Shown in pieces: positions 1 to 8,251 of a stretch of 64,000 nucleotides of DNA (the stretch's first letter is position 1; every line of letters starts with the position of its first letter). The stretch covers positions 26,499-90,498 of the forward strand of contig DLHI01000032.1 in assembly GCA_002483135.1 (NCBI GenBank). The letters run 5' to 3'. The stretch comes from Hyphomonadaceae bacterium UBA7672. Lineage in GTDB: Bacteria > Pseudomonadota > Alphaproteobacteria > Caulobacterales > Hyphomonadaceae. The position numbers were made by a program, and so were the translations under genes. The notes beneath the pieces are model-generated. The model had not been told where the DNA came from. It saw only the letters and a list, made by a program, of their open reading frames with translations, and made no database searches.

Positions 1-130
1 CAGATTGCGTCACGATCGCGGTGTTTGAGCCAGTGGTTGCCACCACTTCCTGCGAGACGGCAGAAGAACACGCAGCCAGAACAAGCGAGGCCGACGCCAT
101 CATCAGACGGAGAGAGATGTCTTTGGTCAT
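1..130 (-). CDS. Curlin-like secreted or lipoprotein, C-terminus beyond window
   Basis: Only the first 43 codons lie in the window; the rest runs off the left edge. The protein starts with a hydrophobic leader ending in LVLAAC, which fits a lipobox, although cleavage after AVS is also possible. The mature part begins with a segment containing TGSNTAIVTQ, which resembles the Gln/Asn-spaced strand of a curlin repeat. A GGGAG ribosome site lies about 9 bases upstream of the ATG, in a leader similar to that of the neighbouring curlin gene at 215-721, and both genes are read leftwards. This suggests a two-gene curli-type amyloid operon. The identity is an inference from 43 residues; it could be any small secreted protein. 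Confidence 0.5.
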   Translation of the reverse strand, partial: MTKDISLRLMMASASLVLAACSSAVSQEVVATTGSNTAIVTQS

Positions 131-175
131 GGGAATAACTCCCGTTGCTCGCCGCGGACAATTCCGGCGGCGTGG

Positions 176-204
176 GCCCGGCGGATGATCACCACCCGCC
201 GGGC
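176..204 (-). promoter_or_regulatory. GC-rich hairpin between two curlin-like genes
   Basis: Positions 176-184 and 196-204 form a perfect 9-bp inverted repeat with an 11-nt loop, between the stop of the curlin gene and the start of the next gene. There is no U-run on the transcribed strand, so it is more likely an mRNA-stabilising or attenuating hairpin than a full terminator. Confidence 0.45.
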
Positions 205-214
205 CGCCGATGCG

Positions 215-721
215 CTAGTTGTAGCCGCTCTGCACGACCACCGAGATGTTGCCTTCGCCGCGCTGGCGGACCGTCACATCCTGGCCGTTGCCGGTCTGGA
301 TGATGGCCGAGGCGTTGTTGGCGCCCAGCTGATCCGTGACCGCGCGGTGATTCGTGCCCATCTGCGCCGTACCAGCGACGTTGTTGTAGCCGGCCTGGCT
401 GGTCGTGGCCTGCAGGCGCAGGCCGTCCTGGGCCGTGACAGCAAGGTTGGCTTCACCGCGTTGCTGCGTCGTCGACGAGTTGCGCGTGCCGTACTGGTCG
501 ACGCGCAGGAAGTTGTTGTAGCCCGTCTGGACGCTTTGCGAGTAGTGGCCGCGGCCGCCCTGCACCGTGACCGAACCGTTGCGATCACCGTTCTGCGCGA
601 CAGCGACACCGTGACCACGACCGTTCTGGTCGATCTGAACGCGGTTGCGGCCCTGGGCTTCGGCGACGCCTGCTCCAGCAAGGATGGCCATCGCGAGCGC
701 TGCTGAAAGAATGCGTTTCAT
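215..721 (-). CDS. Curlin repeat protein (CsgA/CsgB-like amyloid subunit)
   Basis: This 168-residue secreted protein has a Sec signal peptide (MKRILSAALAMAILAGAGVAEA, cleaved near AEA/QG). The rest is a row of about seven imperfect repeats of roughly 20 residues built on the pattern Q-x-G-x-x-N/H-x-A-x-x-x-Q, for example QTGYNN, QMGTNH, QLGANN and QTGNGQ. This Gln/Asn/Gly spacing is that of curlin repeats, which stack as beta-strands into extracellular amyloid fibres used in biofilms. The ATG at 719-721 has a GGAG site 9 bases upstream; a longer in-frame start at 772 lacks one. No secretion genes (csgG/csgE/csgF type) are in view and may lie left of the window. Whether it is the major subunit or a nucleator cannot be told. 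Confidence 0.85.
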   Translation of the reverse strand: MKRILSAALAMAILAGAGVAEAQGRNRVQIDQNGRGHGVAVAQNGDRNGSVTVQGGRGHYSQSVQTGYNNFLRVDQYGTRNSSTTQQRGEANLAVTAQDGLRLQATTSQAGYNNVAGTAQMGTNHRAVTDQLGANNASAIIQTGNGQDVTVRQRGEGNISVVVQSGYN

Positions 722-817
722 GAGTAGAACTCCGTTTGCTCTCGCGCACCTATCGAAGCGCGACACGAACAAGATGGGGTTCGGCAGATGAGCGCTGGTT
801 GAACAGCAAGTTCAGTT

Positions 818-844
818 TGCAGCTGCAGCTGCATCAGCTGCATG
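818..844. repeat. Short AGCTGC(A/T) repeat upstream of curlin gene
   Basis: Three to four near-identical AGCTGC units lie in the 155-bp gap between the curlin gene and kynU (722-876). The gap should contain the curlin promoter. The units could be a regulator site or simple slippage; nothing else is recognised there. Confidence 0.4.
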
Positions 845-876
845 ACATATGATTACAGAGTTCGATGAACGGTTCT

Positions 877-2022
877 TCAGAGCCGCGTGGCGATCTCGAC
901 GAAGCGGTCGATGTCGTCTTCGTCGTGATAGAGGCCGAGGCCGATGCGCAGCACATCTCCGCGGAGGTCGGTGACGACTTTCGCGGCGGCCAGCGCCGCT
1001 TGCCATGCAGAGGCGCGCGGGCTTTCGAGCGCGAGGAAGCGGGCGCGCGGTTGCAGGATGCTGGCGTTCAGCAGGCGGGCCGAGCCGAGGCCTGTCTCGT
1101 CAAGTTCTGCCGTGAGCGAGCCGAGCAAGGGATCTATGTGCGCGTTCATCGCGGTGGTGGAGAGGCCTTCGCGTTTCAGCATCTGCTGCACGGCGTTGAA
1201 GCGATAGAGGCCGGAAGGATCGAAAGTGGCGCCGGCATAGCGGCGGGCGTCCCTTGCATAGCCGACTTCGCCGGGCCTGAGCGCGAGATCATCGAAGGCG
1301 GCGAACCAGCCGGTGTTTTCGGGGCGTTCGCCATAGCCGGGCGGCGCATGCATGAAGCAGACGCCCTCGCCCGCCATCGCGTATTTGTAGCCGCCGGCGA
1401 GATAGAAGATGCGATTGGCGATGCGGCTGAGATCGACATCGATGGCCATGAAAGCGTGATAGCCGTCGACCACGATCCACGGCCCATCCGGATGGGCGAT
1501 GGCGGCGAGATCCTCGAGGCGGCGGAAGATGCGGCCCGAGCCGAACATCACATGGCTGACGAAGACGAGATCATGATCGCCGCTGCGGGCGCGTTCGATG
1601 AAGGTGTCGACGAAGGCCGGGTCGTCCGTCGGGATGATTTCGAGATCGATAGCGCCGGATTCGGCCCAGCGCGCGGACTGGCGGCGGAAGGAGTGGAACT
1701 CGCCGTCGCTGGCCAACACGCGCGGCTGTGGTCTGTCGACGGCGGAGAGGATGCGGACGATCAGTTCGTGCGTGTTGGGCGCGAAGACGATGCTGTCGGG
1801 CGATGGAAGGTTCAGCTCAGCCGCGATATGGCCTTGGGCTTCGGGCCAGACCTCGCTCATGACGCGGTCCCATTTGTGGTCGGCGAGGCGCGCGCTGTCG
1901 TTCCAGGCTTCCTGCTGGCCTTCGAAGCTGGCGTCGGGCCATAGGTGATGGCTGTGGGCGGCCATGTGCAGGCGGCCGGGCGCGGCGGCGAGCGAGCGGG
2001 AGAAGAGGCGTTTGAAGCTCAC
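877..2022 (-). CDS. kynU: Kynureninase-like class V aminotransferase-fold enzyme
   Basis: A PLP-dependent fold type I protein of 381 residues. The expected PLP-binding Asp lies in VVDGYH (about residue 186) and the Schiff-base Lys in AGGYKYA (about residue 213). An N-terminal substrate-pocket segment contains MAAHSHHLWP. It lies 10 bases downstream of kynA in the same direction, so it most likely hydrolyses kynurenine to anthranilate and alanine. I chose the GTG at 2020-2022 because a TGAGGG ribosome site, overlapping the kynA stop, sits 8 bases upstream; the longer frame to 2151 would run back into kynA. The sequence is somewhat shorter than classical kynureninases, so a related class V lyase cannot be excluded. 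Confidence 0.75.
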   Translation of the reverse strand: MSFKRLFSRSLAAAPGRLHMAAHSHHLWPDASFEGQQEAWNDSARLADHKWDRVMSEVWPEAQGHIAAELNLPSPDSIVFAPNTHELIVRILSAVDRPQPRVLASDGEFHSFRRQSARWAESGAIDLEIIPTDDPAFVDTFIERARSGDHDLVFVSHVMFGSGRIFRRLEDLAAIAHPDGPWIVVDGYHAFMAIDVDLSRIANRIFYLAGGYKYAMAGEGVCFMHAPPGYGERPENTGWFAAFDDLALRPGEVGYARDARRYAGATFDPSGLYRFNAVQQMLKREGLSTTAMNAHIDPLLGSLTAELDETGLGSARLLNASILQPRARFLALESPRASAWQAALAAAKVVTDLRGDVLRIGLGLYHDEDDIDRFVEIATRL

Positions 2023-2032
2023 AGCCGAACCC

Positions 2033-2824
2033 TCACAGCCTGTTCCTGAGCGACCAGAGTTCGGGGAACGCACGCTTGCCCAGCGTGCTTTCGAGATACG
2101 AGACGCCGGCCGAGCCGCCCGTGCCGGGCTTGCCGCCGATGATGCGCGCAACCGTGACGGCGTGGCGGTGGCGCCAGGTGGCCATGGCGTCGTCCACGTC
2201 GAGCAGTTTTTCGGCGAGCTGGTAGAGATCCCAGTGGCGGTGCGTGTCGCGATAGACTTCAGACCACGCTTCCTCGATGGCGGGTTTGGGGATGTAGGGC
2301 TGTGTCCAGTCGCGGTTGAGCGCGCTTTCGGGAAGCACGAAGCCCCGCGCGGCTAGCGCGGCGTTGGCGTCGTCCCACAGGCTCGGCGCTTCGAGCGCGG
2401 CAATGAGCGTGGCCTGCGCGGCGGGGCGATCCTTCTGGATGGCAATGTGCTTGCCGTCCTTGAGGCCGAGCATGAATTCGACCGTGCGGAACTGATCCGA
2501 CTGGAACCCCGAGCTTGGGCCGAGGACGGCGCGGAAGCTGGTGTAGTCGGACGGCGTCATGGTGGCGAGCACGTCCCACGACAGCGTCATCACCGCCTGT
2601 ATGCGCGAGACGCGGGCGAGCGACTTGTAGGCTTCGATCAGCGCGCCATTGCGCACGAGGCCCTTGGCCAGGTGCAGCTCGGAGATCACCTGCTTGAGCC
2701 AGAGTTCCTTGGTCTGGTGGATGATGATGAAGAGGGTTTCGTCGTGCGTCTGGGACAGCGGGGTCTGGGCCGAGAGGACCTGATCCAGCTGCAGGTAGCG
2801 CGCATAGGTCATGTCTGCGGACAT
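2033..2824 (-). CDS. kynA: Tryptophan 2,3-dioxygenase
   Basis: This 263-residue cytosolic haem dioxygenase opens the indole ring of L-tryptophan to give N-formylkynurenine, the first step of the kynurenine route. Family signatures are clear: TYARYLQLD near the N-terminus, FIIIHQTKELWLKQ with the active-site His at about residue 36, GPSSGFQS mid-protein, and the C-terminal RHRHAVTV block carrying the likely haem-ligand His (219-221), followed by the substrate loop GKPGTGGS. The length is normal. The ATG at 2822-2824 has an AGGAG site. kynU follows directly. The divergent hydrolase at 2932 shares the 107-bp promoter gap. Confidence 0.95.
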   Translation of the reverse strand: MSADMTYARYLQLDQVLSAQTPLSQTHDETLFIIIHQTKELWLKQVISELHLAKGLVRNGALIEAYKSLARVSRIQAVMTLSWDVLATMTPSDYTSFRAVLGPSSGFQSDQFRTVEFMLGLKDGKHIAIQKDRPAAQATLIAALEAPSLWDDANAALAARGFVLPESALNRDWTQPYIPKPAIEEAWSEVYRDTHRHWDLYQLAEKLLDVDDAMATWRHRHAVTVARIIGGKPGTGGSAGVSYLESTLGKRAFPELWSLRNRL

Positions 2825-2931
2825 CGGGCCGGTCTCCTGAACTCAAGGAAGGAGGAAGCAGGCATCGCCCGCGGATGCAACAGCCAGGCACGTTCTTGCG
2901 CAAACGGCCGGCGGCGGCCAGTGTGCGCGGC

Positions 2932-4011
2932 ATGACATCAAGCGGCGTCCAGCAGTTGCAGGAATACCTCTTGCCCTTGCTGCGTGCGCTTGAGGGCCTG
3001 GGCTATATCTCCCGGCATCTCGACCCCATCGGCTACACACATATTCTGGCGCGTGCTGGCGTGGCGCATGTAGACCTGCGCGCCGCGAAGGCGGGGCTTG
3101 CCGAATGGGAGGCGCCCTACTCCGCCCTGCGACCGCAGCTTGATCTGGCGGCTGATGAGACGATCGCCGCCTATGACGGGCTGGAAGAAGCAGCGGGCCC
3201 GCCGGAGGACATCACGCACGCTTTCCGCGCCCTGCGCCATGCGCCGCGTGCGCTGGAGGCGCTGTATCCGCTTGCCGGGATTGTGCCGCCGATAAGTCGC
3301 TACTTTCTCGATCCAGCGATGCGTGAGGATGCAGAACTGCATCAGAGATTGCTGCGCCAGCCGACGCTGGAGAATACGGGCGTCATCCGGCTGGGCAACG
3401 ACCCAGATGCCCGTGACACGGTGTGGGTCTATGTGCCGGAATCACATGACCCGGACAAGCCGGCGCCGGTCGCCTTCGTGCTGCATGGCGGATCGGGGCG
3501 GGGACGCGCCTTCCTGTGGAGCTGGGTACGGGCGGCGCGGAGCCGAGGCGTGATCGTGGTGGCGCCGACATCGGTGGGTCAGACATGGGCGATACAGGGT
3601 CCGGATCCGGACTCGCCGCGCCTCGCCACGGCGCTTGCCTTCATGCGCGAGACGTGGGCGATCGATGAGCGTCGCATCCTGCTAGCTGGCATGAGCGATG
3701 GGGGGACTTTCTCCTACACGTCCGGACTGATGGGGGACTCGCCCTTCACACATCTCGCGCCGGTGGCGGCGGCTTTCCATCCCATGCTGGTGGCGATGGC
3801 AGATCATGACCGCGTCAGGGGATTGCCGCTGCACATCATCCATGGCGTTCGCGACTGGATGTTTCCAGTGCAGATGGCGGAGGAGTCGCATGAGCATTTC
3901 ACGCGCGCGGGCGCGAATGTGACGTACCGGCGGTTGGACGATCTGAGCCATGCCTATGGCGGCGATCTCAGCAGCATGATCCTCGACTGGCTGGTGGACA
4001 ATCCGCGCTGA
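2932..4011 (+). CDS. Alpha/beta hydrolase (esterase/phospholipase-like)
   Basis: A protein of about 359 residues with a roughly 180-residue N-terminal helical part of unknown role, followed by an alpha/beta-hydrolase core. The core shows the oxyanion segment FVLHGGSG, the nucleophile elbow GMSDGG, an acidic residue in GVRDWMFP and a late His in LSHAYGG, so a Ser-Asp-His triad is intact. No signal peptide or lipobox is visible, so it should be cytosolic. It is transcribed away from kynA-kynU. The ATG at 2932 is the most likely start because the upstream extension from 2875 overlaps the promoter gap, but no strong ribosome site marks either. The substrate is unknown; a role as kynurenine formamidase is conceivable from position only. 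Confidence 0.7.
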   Translation: MTSSGVQQLQEYLLPLLRALEGLGYISRHLDPIGYTHILARAGVAHVDLRAAKAGLAEWEAPYSALRPQLDLAADETIAAYDGLEEAAGPPEDITHAFRALRHAPRALEALYPLAGIVPPISRYFLDPAMREDAELHQRLLRQPTLENTGVIRLGNDPDARDTVWVYVPESHDPDKPAPVAFVLHGGSGRGRAFLWSWVRAARSRGVIVVAPTSVGQTWAIQGPDPDSPRLATALAFMRETWAIDERRILLAGMSDGGTFSYTSGLMGDSPFTHLAPVAAAFHPMLVAMADHDRVRGLPLHIIHGVRDWMFPVQMAEESHEHFTRAGANVTYRRLDDLSHAYGGDLSSMILDWLVDNPR

Positions 4012-4130
4012 CGCGCCGGTACGCGGGGACAGCGCACGGGACAACGATCTATTGGCTGAAAATTCCCGGTGCGGGTTGTTCTGATCGGAGACTGCGGGTC
4101 TATATGCCCTGATAGTTCAGAGGTGCCGGA

Positions 4131-5957
4131 ATGACCAAGCTTCATCCGAAAATCGCCGAGGTTACGGCGCGCATCGAGGAGCGCAGCAAGGACAGCCGTG
4201 CGGATTATCTCGCGCGCATGCTGGCGGCGAAGGATGCGGGGCCGGGGCGGCAGCATCTGTCCTGCGGGAACCTGGCGCATGCGTTTGCGGCTGTGCCGCT
4301 GGGCGACAAGCTGACGATCAGGGGCCGTGCGCCGAATATCGGCATCGTGACCAGCTACAACGACATGCTGAGCGCGCATCAGCCGTTCAAGGACTATCCG
4401 GACATCATCAAGGATGCGGCGCGGAAAGTGGGTGCGGCGGCGCAGGTGGCGGGCGGCGTGCCGGCGATGTGCGATGGCGTGACCCAGGGCCGGCCGGGCA
4501 TGGAGCTGTCTCTGTTCTCGCGCGATGTGATCGCGATGAGTGCCGCTGTGGCGCTGACGCACGATGCGTTCGATGCCGCGCTGATGCTGGGGACGTGCGA
4601 CAAGATCGTGCCGGGTCTGGTGATCGGCGCGCTGGCGTTCGGGCATCTGCCGGTGATCTTCTCGCCGGCGGGGCCGATGCCGTCGGGCATCAGCAATAAA
4701 GAGAAGGCGAAAGTGCGCGAGCAGTTCGCGCTTGGACAGGTGACGCGCGAGCAGCTGCTGGAGGCGGAGGCGGCGAGCTATCACACGGCGGGGACGTGCA
4801 CCTTCTATGGCACGGCGAATTCCAACCAGATGATGATGGAGCTGATGGGGCTGCACCTGCCCGGCACGGCGTTCGTCAATCCGGGCACGCCGTTGCGCGA
4901 TGCGCTGGTGCGAGCCGCGGCTGTGCGGTGTGTAGAGCTTGCCCAGGCGGGCGAAGGGGCGATGGCGCACATTGTCGATGCGAAGTCGATCGTGAACGCG
5001 ATTGTCGGACTGATGGCGACGGGTGGATCGACCAATCATGCGCTGCACCTGCCGGCCATGGCGCAGGCTGCGGGCATCGTTGTGGACTGGGACGATTTCT
5101 CGGACATCTCCTCGGTCGTTCCCCTGCTCGCACGCGTCTATCCAAACGGCACGGCGGATGTGAACCAGTTCCACGCAGCGGGCGGCATGGCGTTCGTCAC
5201 GCGCGAGCTGCTGGCTGCGGGGCTGCTCCATGGCGACACCCACACGGTCGCAGGCAAGGGCCTCGCCGCCTACACGCAGGAGCCGTGGCTCGATGGCGAT
5301 ACACTGCGCTGGCGCGATGGCGCGGCGGAGACGCTGGACGAGAACATCCTGCGGCCCGTGCATTCACCATTCGAGACTGAAGGCGGCATTCGTCTGCTGA
5401 AGGGCAATCTCGGACGCGGGGTGATCAAGGTGTCGTCGGTGCCAAAGGACCGCCGCGTGATAGATGCGCCCGCGGCGGTGTTCGAGACGCAGGCGGATTT
5501 TACGGCGGCGTTCAAGGCCGGGAAGCTGGATCGCGATGTGATTGCGGTGCTGCGCTTCCAGGGACCGCGCGCGAATGGAATGCCGGAACTTCATTCGCTG
5601 ACGCCTGCGCTGACGGCGCTGCAGAACAAGGGGTTCAGGGTGGCGTTGGTGACCGATGGGCGCATGTCAGGCGCATCAGGCGCGGTGCCGGCAGCGATCC
5701 ACATGACCCCGGGAGCCGATCAGGATTCGTTGCTGGCGCGCATTCAGGATGGCGACCGCGTTGTGCTGGATGCCGAGCAAGGCACGCTGGAGCTGATGAT
5801 TGACGCGGCAGAGCTTGCGAAGCGGCCACGCGCGACGATGCCAGCGGCGGGCCATGGCTGGGGCCGCGAGCTTTTTGCGCCGCTGCGCGCGCTGGCGGGC
5901 GATGCCGAGGCGGGCGGCGGGATTTTCAATCTTCTGGCGGCTGGAGCGCGGGCATGA
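4131..5957 (+). CDS. edd: 6-phosphogluconate dehydratase (Entner-Doudoroff)
   Basis: A 608-residue IlvD/Edd-family [4Fe-4S] dehydratase that converts 6-phosphogluconate to 2-keto-3-deoxy-6-phosphogluconate. Visible family blocks include TSYNDMLSAHQP, MCDGVTQGRPGMELS, LGTCDKIVPG, GTCTFYGTANSNQ and a late TDGRMSGASGAVPAA; the cysteines in the second to fourth blocks are the expected cluster ligands. The length is typical. The start ATG lies 119 bp after the preceding gene, and the stop overlaps eda by 4 bp (ATGA). This gives a tight two-gene operon covering the two reactions that define the pathway. No regulator gene is adjacent. Confidence 0.96.
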   Translation: MTKLHPKIAEVTARIEERSKDSRADYLARMLAAKDAGPGRQHLSCGNLAHAFAAVPLGDKLTIRGRAPNIGIVTSYNDMLSAHQPFKDYPDIIKDAARKVGAAAQVAGGVPAMCDGVTQGRPGMELSLFSRDVIAMSAAVALTHDAFDAALMLGTCDKIVPGLVIGALAFGHLPVIFSPAGPMPSGISNKEKAKVREQFALGQVTREQLLEAEAASYHTAGTCTFYGTANSNQMMMELMGLHLPGTAFVNPGTPLRDALVRAAAVRCVELAQAGEGAMAHIVDAKSIVNAIVGLMATGGSTNHALHLPAMAQAAGIVVDWDDFSDISSVVPLLARVYPNGTADVNQFHAAGGMAFVTRELLAAGLLHGDTHTVAGKGLAAYTQEPWLDGDTLRWRDGAAETLDENILRPVHSPFETEGGIRLLKGNLGRGVIKVSSVPKDRRVIDAPAAVFETQADFTAAFKAGKLDRDVIAVLRFQGPRANGMPELHSLTPALTALQNKGFRVALVTDGRMSGASGAVPAAIHMTPGADQDSLLARIQDGDRVVLDAEQGTLELMIDAAELAKRPRATMPAAGHGWGRELFAPLRALAGDAEAGGGIFNLLAAGARA

Positions 5958-6577
5958 CTGTTGATGAACTCATGGCGGTGCAACCGGTGATCCCTGTGAT
6001 CACCGTTGAACGTGTCGAAGATGCGATCCCGCTGGCGGGCGCGCTGGCGGGGAATGGATTGCGGGTGCTGGAAGTGACGTTGCGCACGCCGGCGGCGCTG
6101 GCCTGCATCCGCGAGATGACGAAGGTGTCGGGCGCCATTGTGGGCGCGGGCACGGTGTTGACGGCGAACGATGTGATGCTGGCGCGCGAGGCCGGCGCGA
6201 CGTTCATCGTGACGCCAGGCCTCTCGGCGGCGACCGTGGCGGCGGCGCGCGAGGCGGACATTCCGATCCTGCCGGGGATCGCGACGGCGACGGAACTGAT
6301 GCAGGGTCTCGACCTTGGGCTGACGCGGTTCAAGTTCTTCCCGGCGGAACAGGCGGGCGGGCGCGCGATGCTGGATGCGTTTCGCGGGCCGTTTGGCGCG
6401 GTGAGGTTCTGCCCGACAGGCGGCATCTCGCTGGAGCTGGCGCGCGATTATCTCAAGCGACCGAATGTGGGGTGCGTAGGCGGCGGCTGGGTGTGCCCCA
6501 CCAAGCTGATTGACGCGAAGAAGTGGGACGAGATTGGCATGCTGGCGAAAGAGGCGGCTGCGTTGCCGCGCGGCTAG
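5954..6577 (+). CDS. eda: KDPG aldolase
   Basis: A 207-residue class I aldolase that splits 2-keto-3-deoxy-6-phosphogluconate into pyruvate and glyceraldehyde 3-phosphate. The catalytic Glu40 (VLEVTLRT) and Schiff-base Lys127 (TRFKFFPAE) are in place, as are the substrate loops GAGTVLT and CPTGGI. The start ATG overlaps the edd stop, so the two are translationally coupled. Its own stop shares a CTAG palindrome with the stop of the convergent gene at 6574-7092. Confidence 0.96.
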   Translation: MTVDELMAVQPVIPVITVERVEDAIPLAGALAGNGLRVLEVTLRTPAALACIREMTKVSGAIVGAGTVLTANDVMLAREAGATFIVTPGLSAATVAAAREADIPILPGIATATELMQGLDLGLTRFKFFPAEQAGGRAMLDAFRGPFGAVRFCPTGGISLELARDYLKRPNVGCVGGGWVCPTKLIDAKKWDEIGMLAKEAAALPRG

Positions 6578-7092
6578 CTCGCGCGCAGTTCGTCGCGGCG
6601 GGGTGGGCCGGCCATGGCGAGCATGGCGACCTGCACAGAGAGCGCGAGCGAGAGATACCCGACCGCGCCCATGATCTGCGGCATTGGGCCTTCGCCGAAC
6701 ACCATCAGGCTGGTGTTCGTGGCGAGCAGGTGATCGCGCAACATGCCGAGGCCGACGAAGCCGGCGAAGAATGTGGCGACGCCGGTCCAGCCCATGGCGC
6801 GCATCATGCGCCAACCAATGAGTCCGGCCGCGCCGCCGAAGACGAAGGCGACGGACAGCGCAAGCGCCAGCGTGGCCAGAACGTCGTTGGTTGCGGGGTA
6901 GGTCCACCAGTCCTGCTGCGCAGCCAGCGTATCCCAGCCGATGTTGAAGACAGCCGCGACAACGCCGCCGGCAAGAGCGGCCGTGGCCCGCTTTCCGCCC
7001 GCGCGCGTCAGCCAGACCACCACCGCAAACACGGCTGGCGCCCCCAGGCACACGGCAATCAGCACAACCGTCGACACGCGCGACACCAACAA
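6574..7092 (-). CDS. Small multi-pass membrane protein, unknown function
   Basis: About 172 residues with five hydrophobic stretches (roughly residues 7-28, 36-54, 70-95, 100-120 and 135-160) and a short polar C-terminus. I do not recognise a family. The frame opens with TTG-TTG-GTG codons and no clear ribosome site, so the exact start is uncertain. It converges tail-to-tail on eda with a 4-bp overlap and is followed upstream by the serine hydrolase at 7138-8181 on the opposite side of a 45-bp gap. Confidence 0.6.
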   Translation of the reverse strand: MLVSRVSTVVLIAVCLGAPAVFAVVVWLTRAGGKRATAALAGGVVAAVFNIGWDTLAAQQDWWTYPATNDVLATLALALSVAFVFGGAAGLIGWRMMRAMGWTGVATFFAGFVGLGMLRDHLLATNTSLMVFGEGPMPQIMGAVGYLSLALSVQVAMLAMAGPPRRDELRAS

Positions 7093-7137
7093 CTGAACAG
7101 CAATGACTCTACGCGTGCGCGGCTGATGAAGAAAGAG

Positions 7138-8181
7138 TCATCTTGGCAGAAGCTTCAGAAATTCATCGTCACGCCAGCGTGTCGCGCCGGGCGTCATGGC
7201 GCGCAGGATTTCATTGGCCTGTCTTGCGACAACCAGACGACGCTTTCGGAACAGGTAGAGCCGCTGGTCGCCGGCGCCAGCCGCCATGACGATGTCCTCA
7301 CCCTTTGCCGCATCACCGATGGCGTCCCCATCGATGCCGGAGCGCGGGCTGGGGCCGATAAGGCCGGGGCGTAGCAGCCACCATGACAGGCCATAACCGG
7401 GGTTGGCGGAGGTCGCCTCGAACAGCGCTGTATGAACGCGCGGGTCCATGCCCTTGCCGCCATCGAGCACCCACTGGCCGAACCTTGCCCAATGACGCGC
7501 GGTCAGGTGGGCGCCTTGCGGGAGGAAGGGGTTGCCGTCGGCGCCACGTTTCCAGTCGGTGGGTTTGATGCCGAGCTGATCGAACAGGCGAGCTTGCAGC
7601 CAGACCACAGGGTCTTCCGGCTTTCCGGCGGCGTGCAGCTTTCGTTTAAGTATCTCACCGAAACACTGGAAATCGGTTGGGCCGTAGACGAACTTCGCGC
7701 CGGGATCGCGGACGGCCTTTGCCTTGATCGCGTCAGCATAGGCAGGAGGGCGAGCGACCTCGCCTTCCCCTTGCAGTCCGGATGTCAGCGTCAGCAGGTG
7801 GCGGATGGTGATCTTGTTGCAGCCGTCGCTCTGCCATTCGGTCAGGGTCTTCGCGGCGGGTTCGTTGATGTCGAGCAGACCATCGGCCTGGGCGAGGCCG
7901 GCCATGACGCCCGTAAAGCTCTTTGTGCCGGAGGCGAGTTCCCAGCCTTTTCCGGGCGCGCCGGGATCGGGATAGGTCTCGAACAGAACCTTGCCGTCCT
8001 GCATGACGAGCAGCGAGACGCCGCGGCGTTTGGCTGAATATTCAGCTGCTGCAGCGTAGGGACCAGAGACTGGCGGTGCGTCGTTGCCGTCGAAGCGGTT
8101 GCGAAGGCGCTGGGCGCAGGCGGTGCTGGAAAATGCAGCAGCACCAATGCCGAGCATGAGTGTGCGTCGTGTTGAGATCAT
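7138..8181 (-). CDS. Exported beta-lactamase-fold serine hydrolase
   Basis: A 347-residue protein of the class C beta-lactamase/penicillin-binding family. The N-terminus STRRTLMLGIGAAAF looks like a twin-arginine-type signal ending near ACA/QR. The SxxK catalytic pair is Ser84-Lys87 in ELASGTKSF, at the expected distance after the leader. A loop around VYGPTDFQ takes the place of the usual YxN motif, so catalysis may differ. The ATG at 8181 has GGAGG 7 bases upstream; the longer TTG start is rejected. Such proteins are mostly esterases or D-amino-acid peptidases; true beta-lactam hydrolysis is not implied. Confidence 0.8.
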   Translation of the reverse strand: MISTRRTLMLGIGAAAFSSTACAQRLRNRFDGNDAPPVSGPYAAAAEYSAKRRGVSLLVMQDGKVLFETYPDPGAPGKGWELASGTKSFTGVMAGLAQADGLLDINEPAAKTLTEWQSDGCNKITIRHLLTLTSGLQGEGEVARPPAYADAIKAKAVRDPGAKFVYGPTDFQCFGEILKRKLHAAGKPEDPVVWLQARLFDQLGIKPTDWKRGADGNPFLPQGAHLTARHWARFGQWVLDGGKGMDPRVHTALFEATSANPGYGLSWWLLRPGLIGPSPRSGIDGDAIGDAAKGEDIVMAAGAGDQRLYLFRKRRLVVARQANEILRAMTPGATRWRDDEFLKLLPR

Positions 8182-8251
8182 CACCGCCTCCAACCTGTTT
8201 CAGTGCGATACTGTGCGGTATCGTTCCTGAATGCTGGTTGAATGGCGCGCG

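Noticed and set aside
3954..5363. 469-codon minus-strand frame over edd
   Set aside because: Shadow of edd; Arg/His-rich, no motif.
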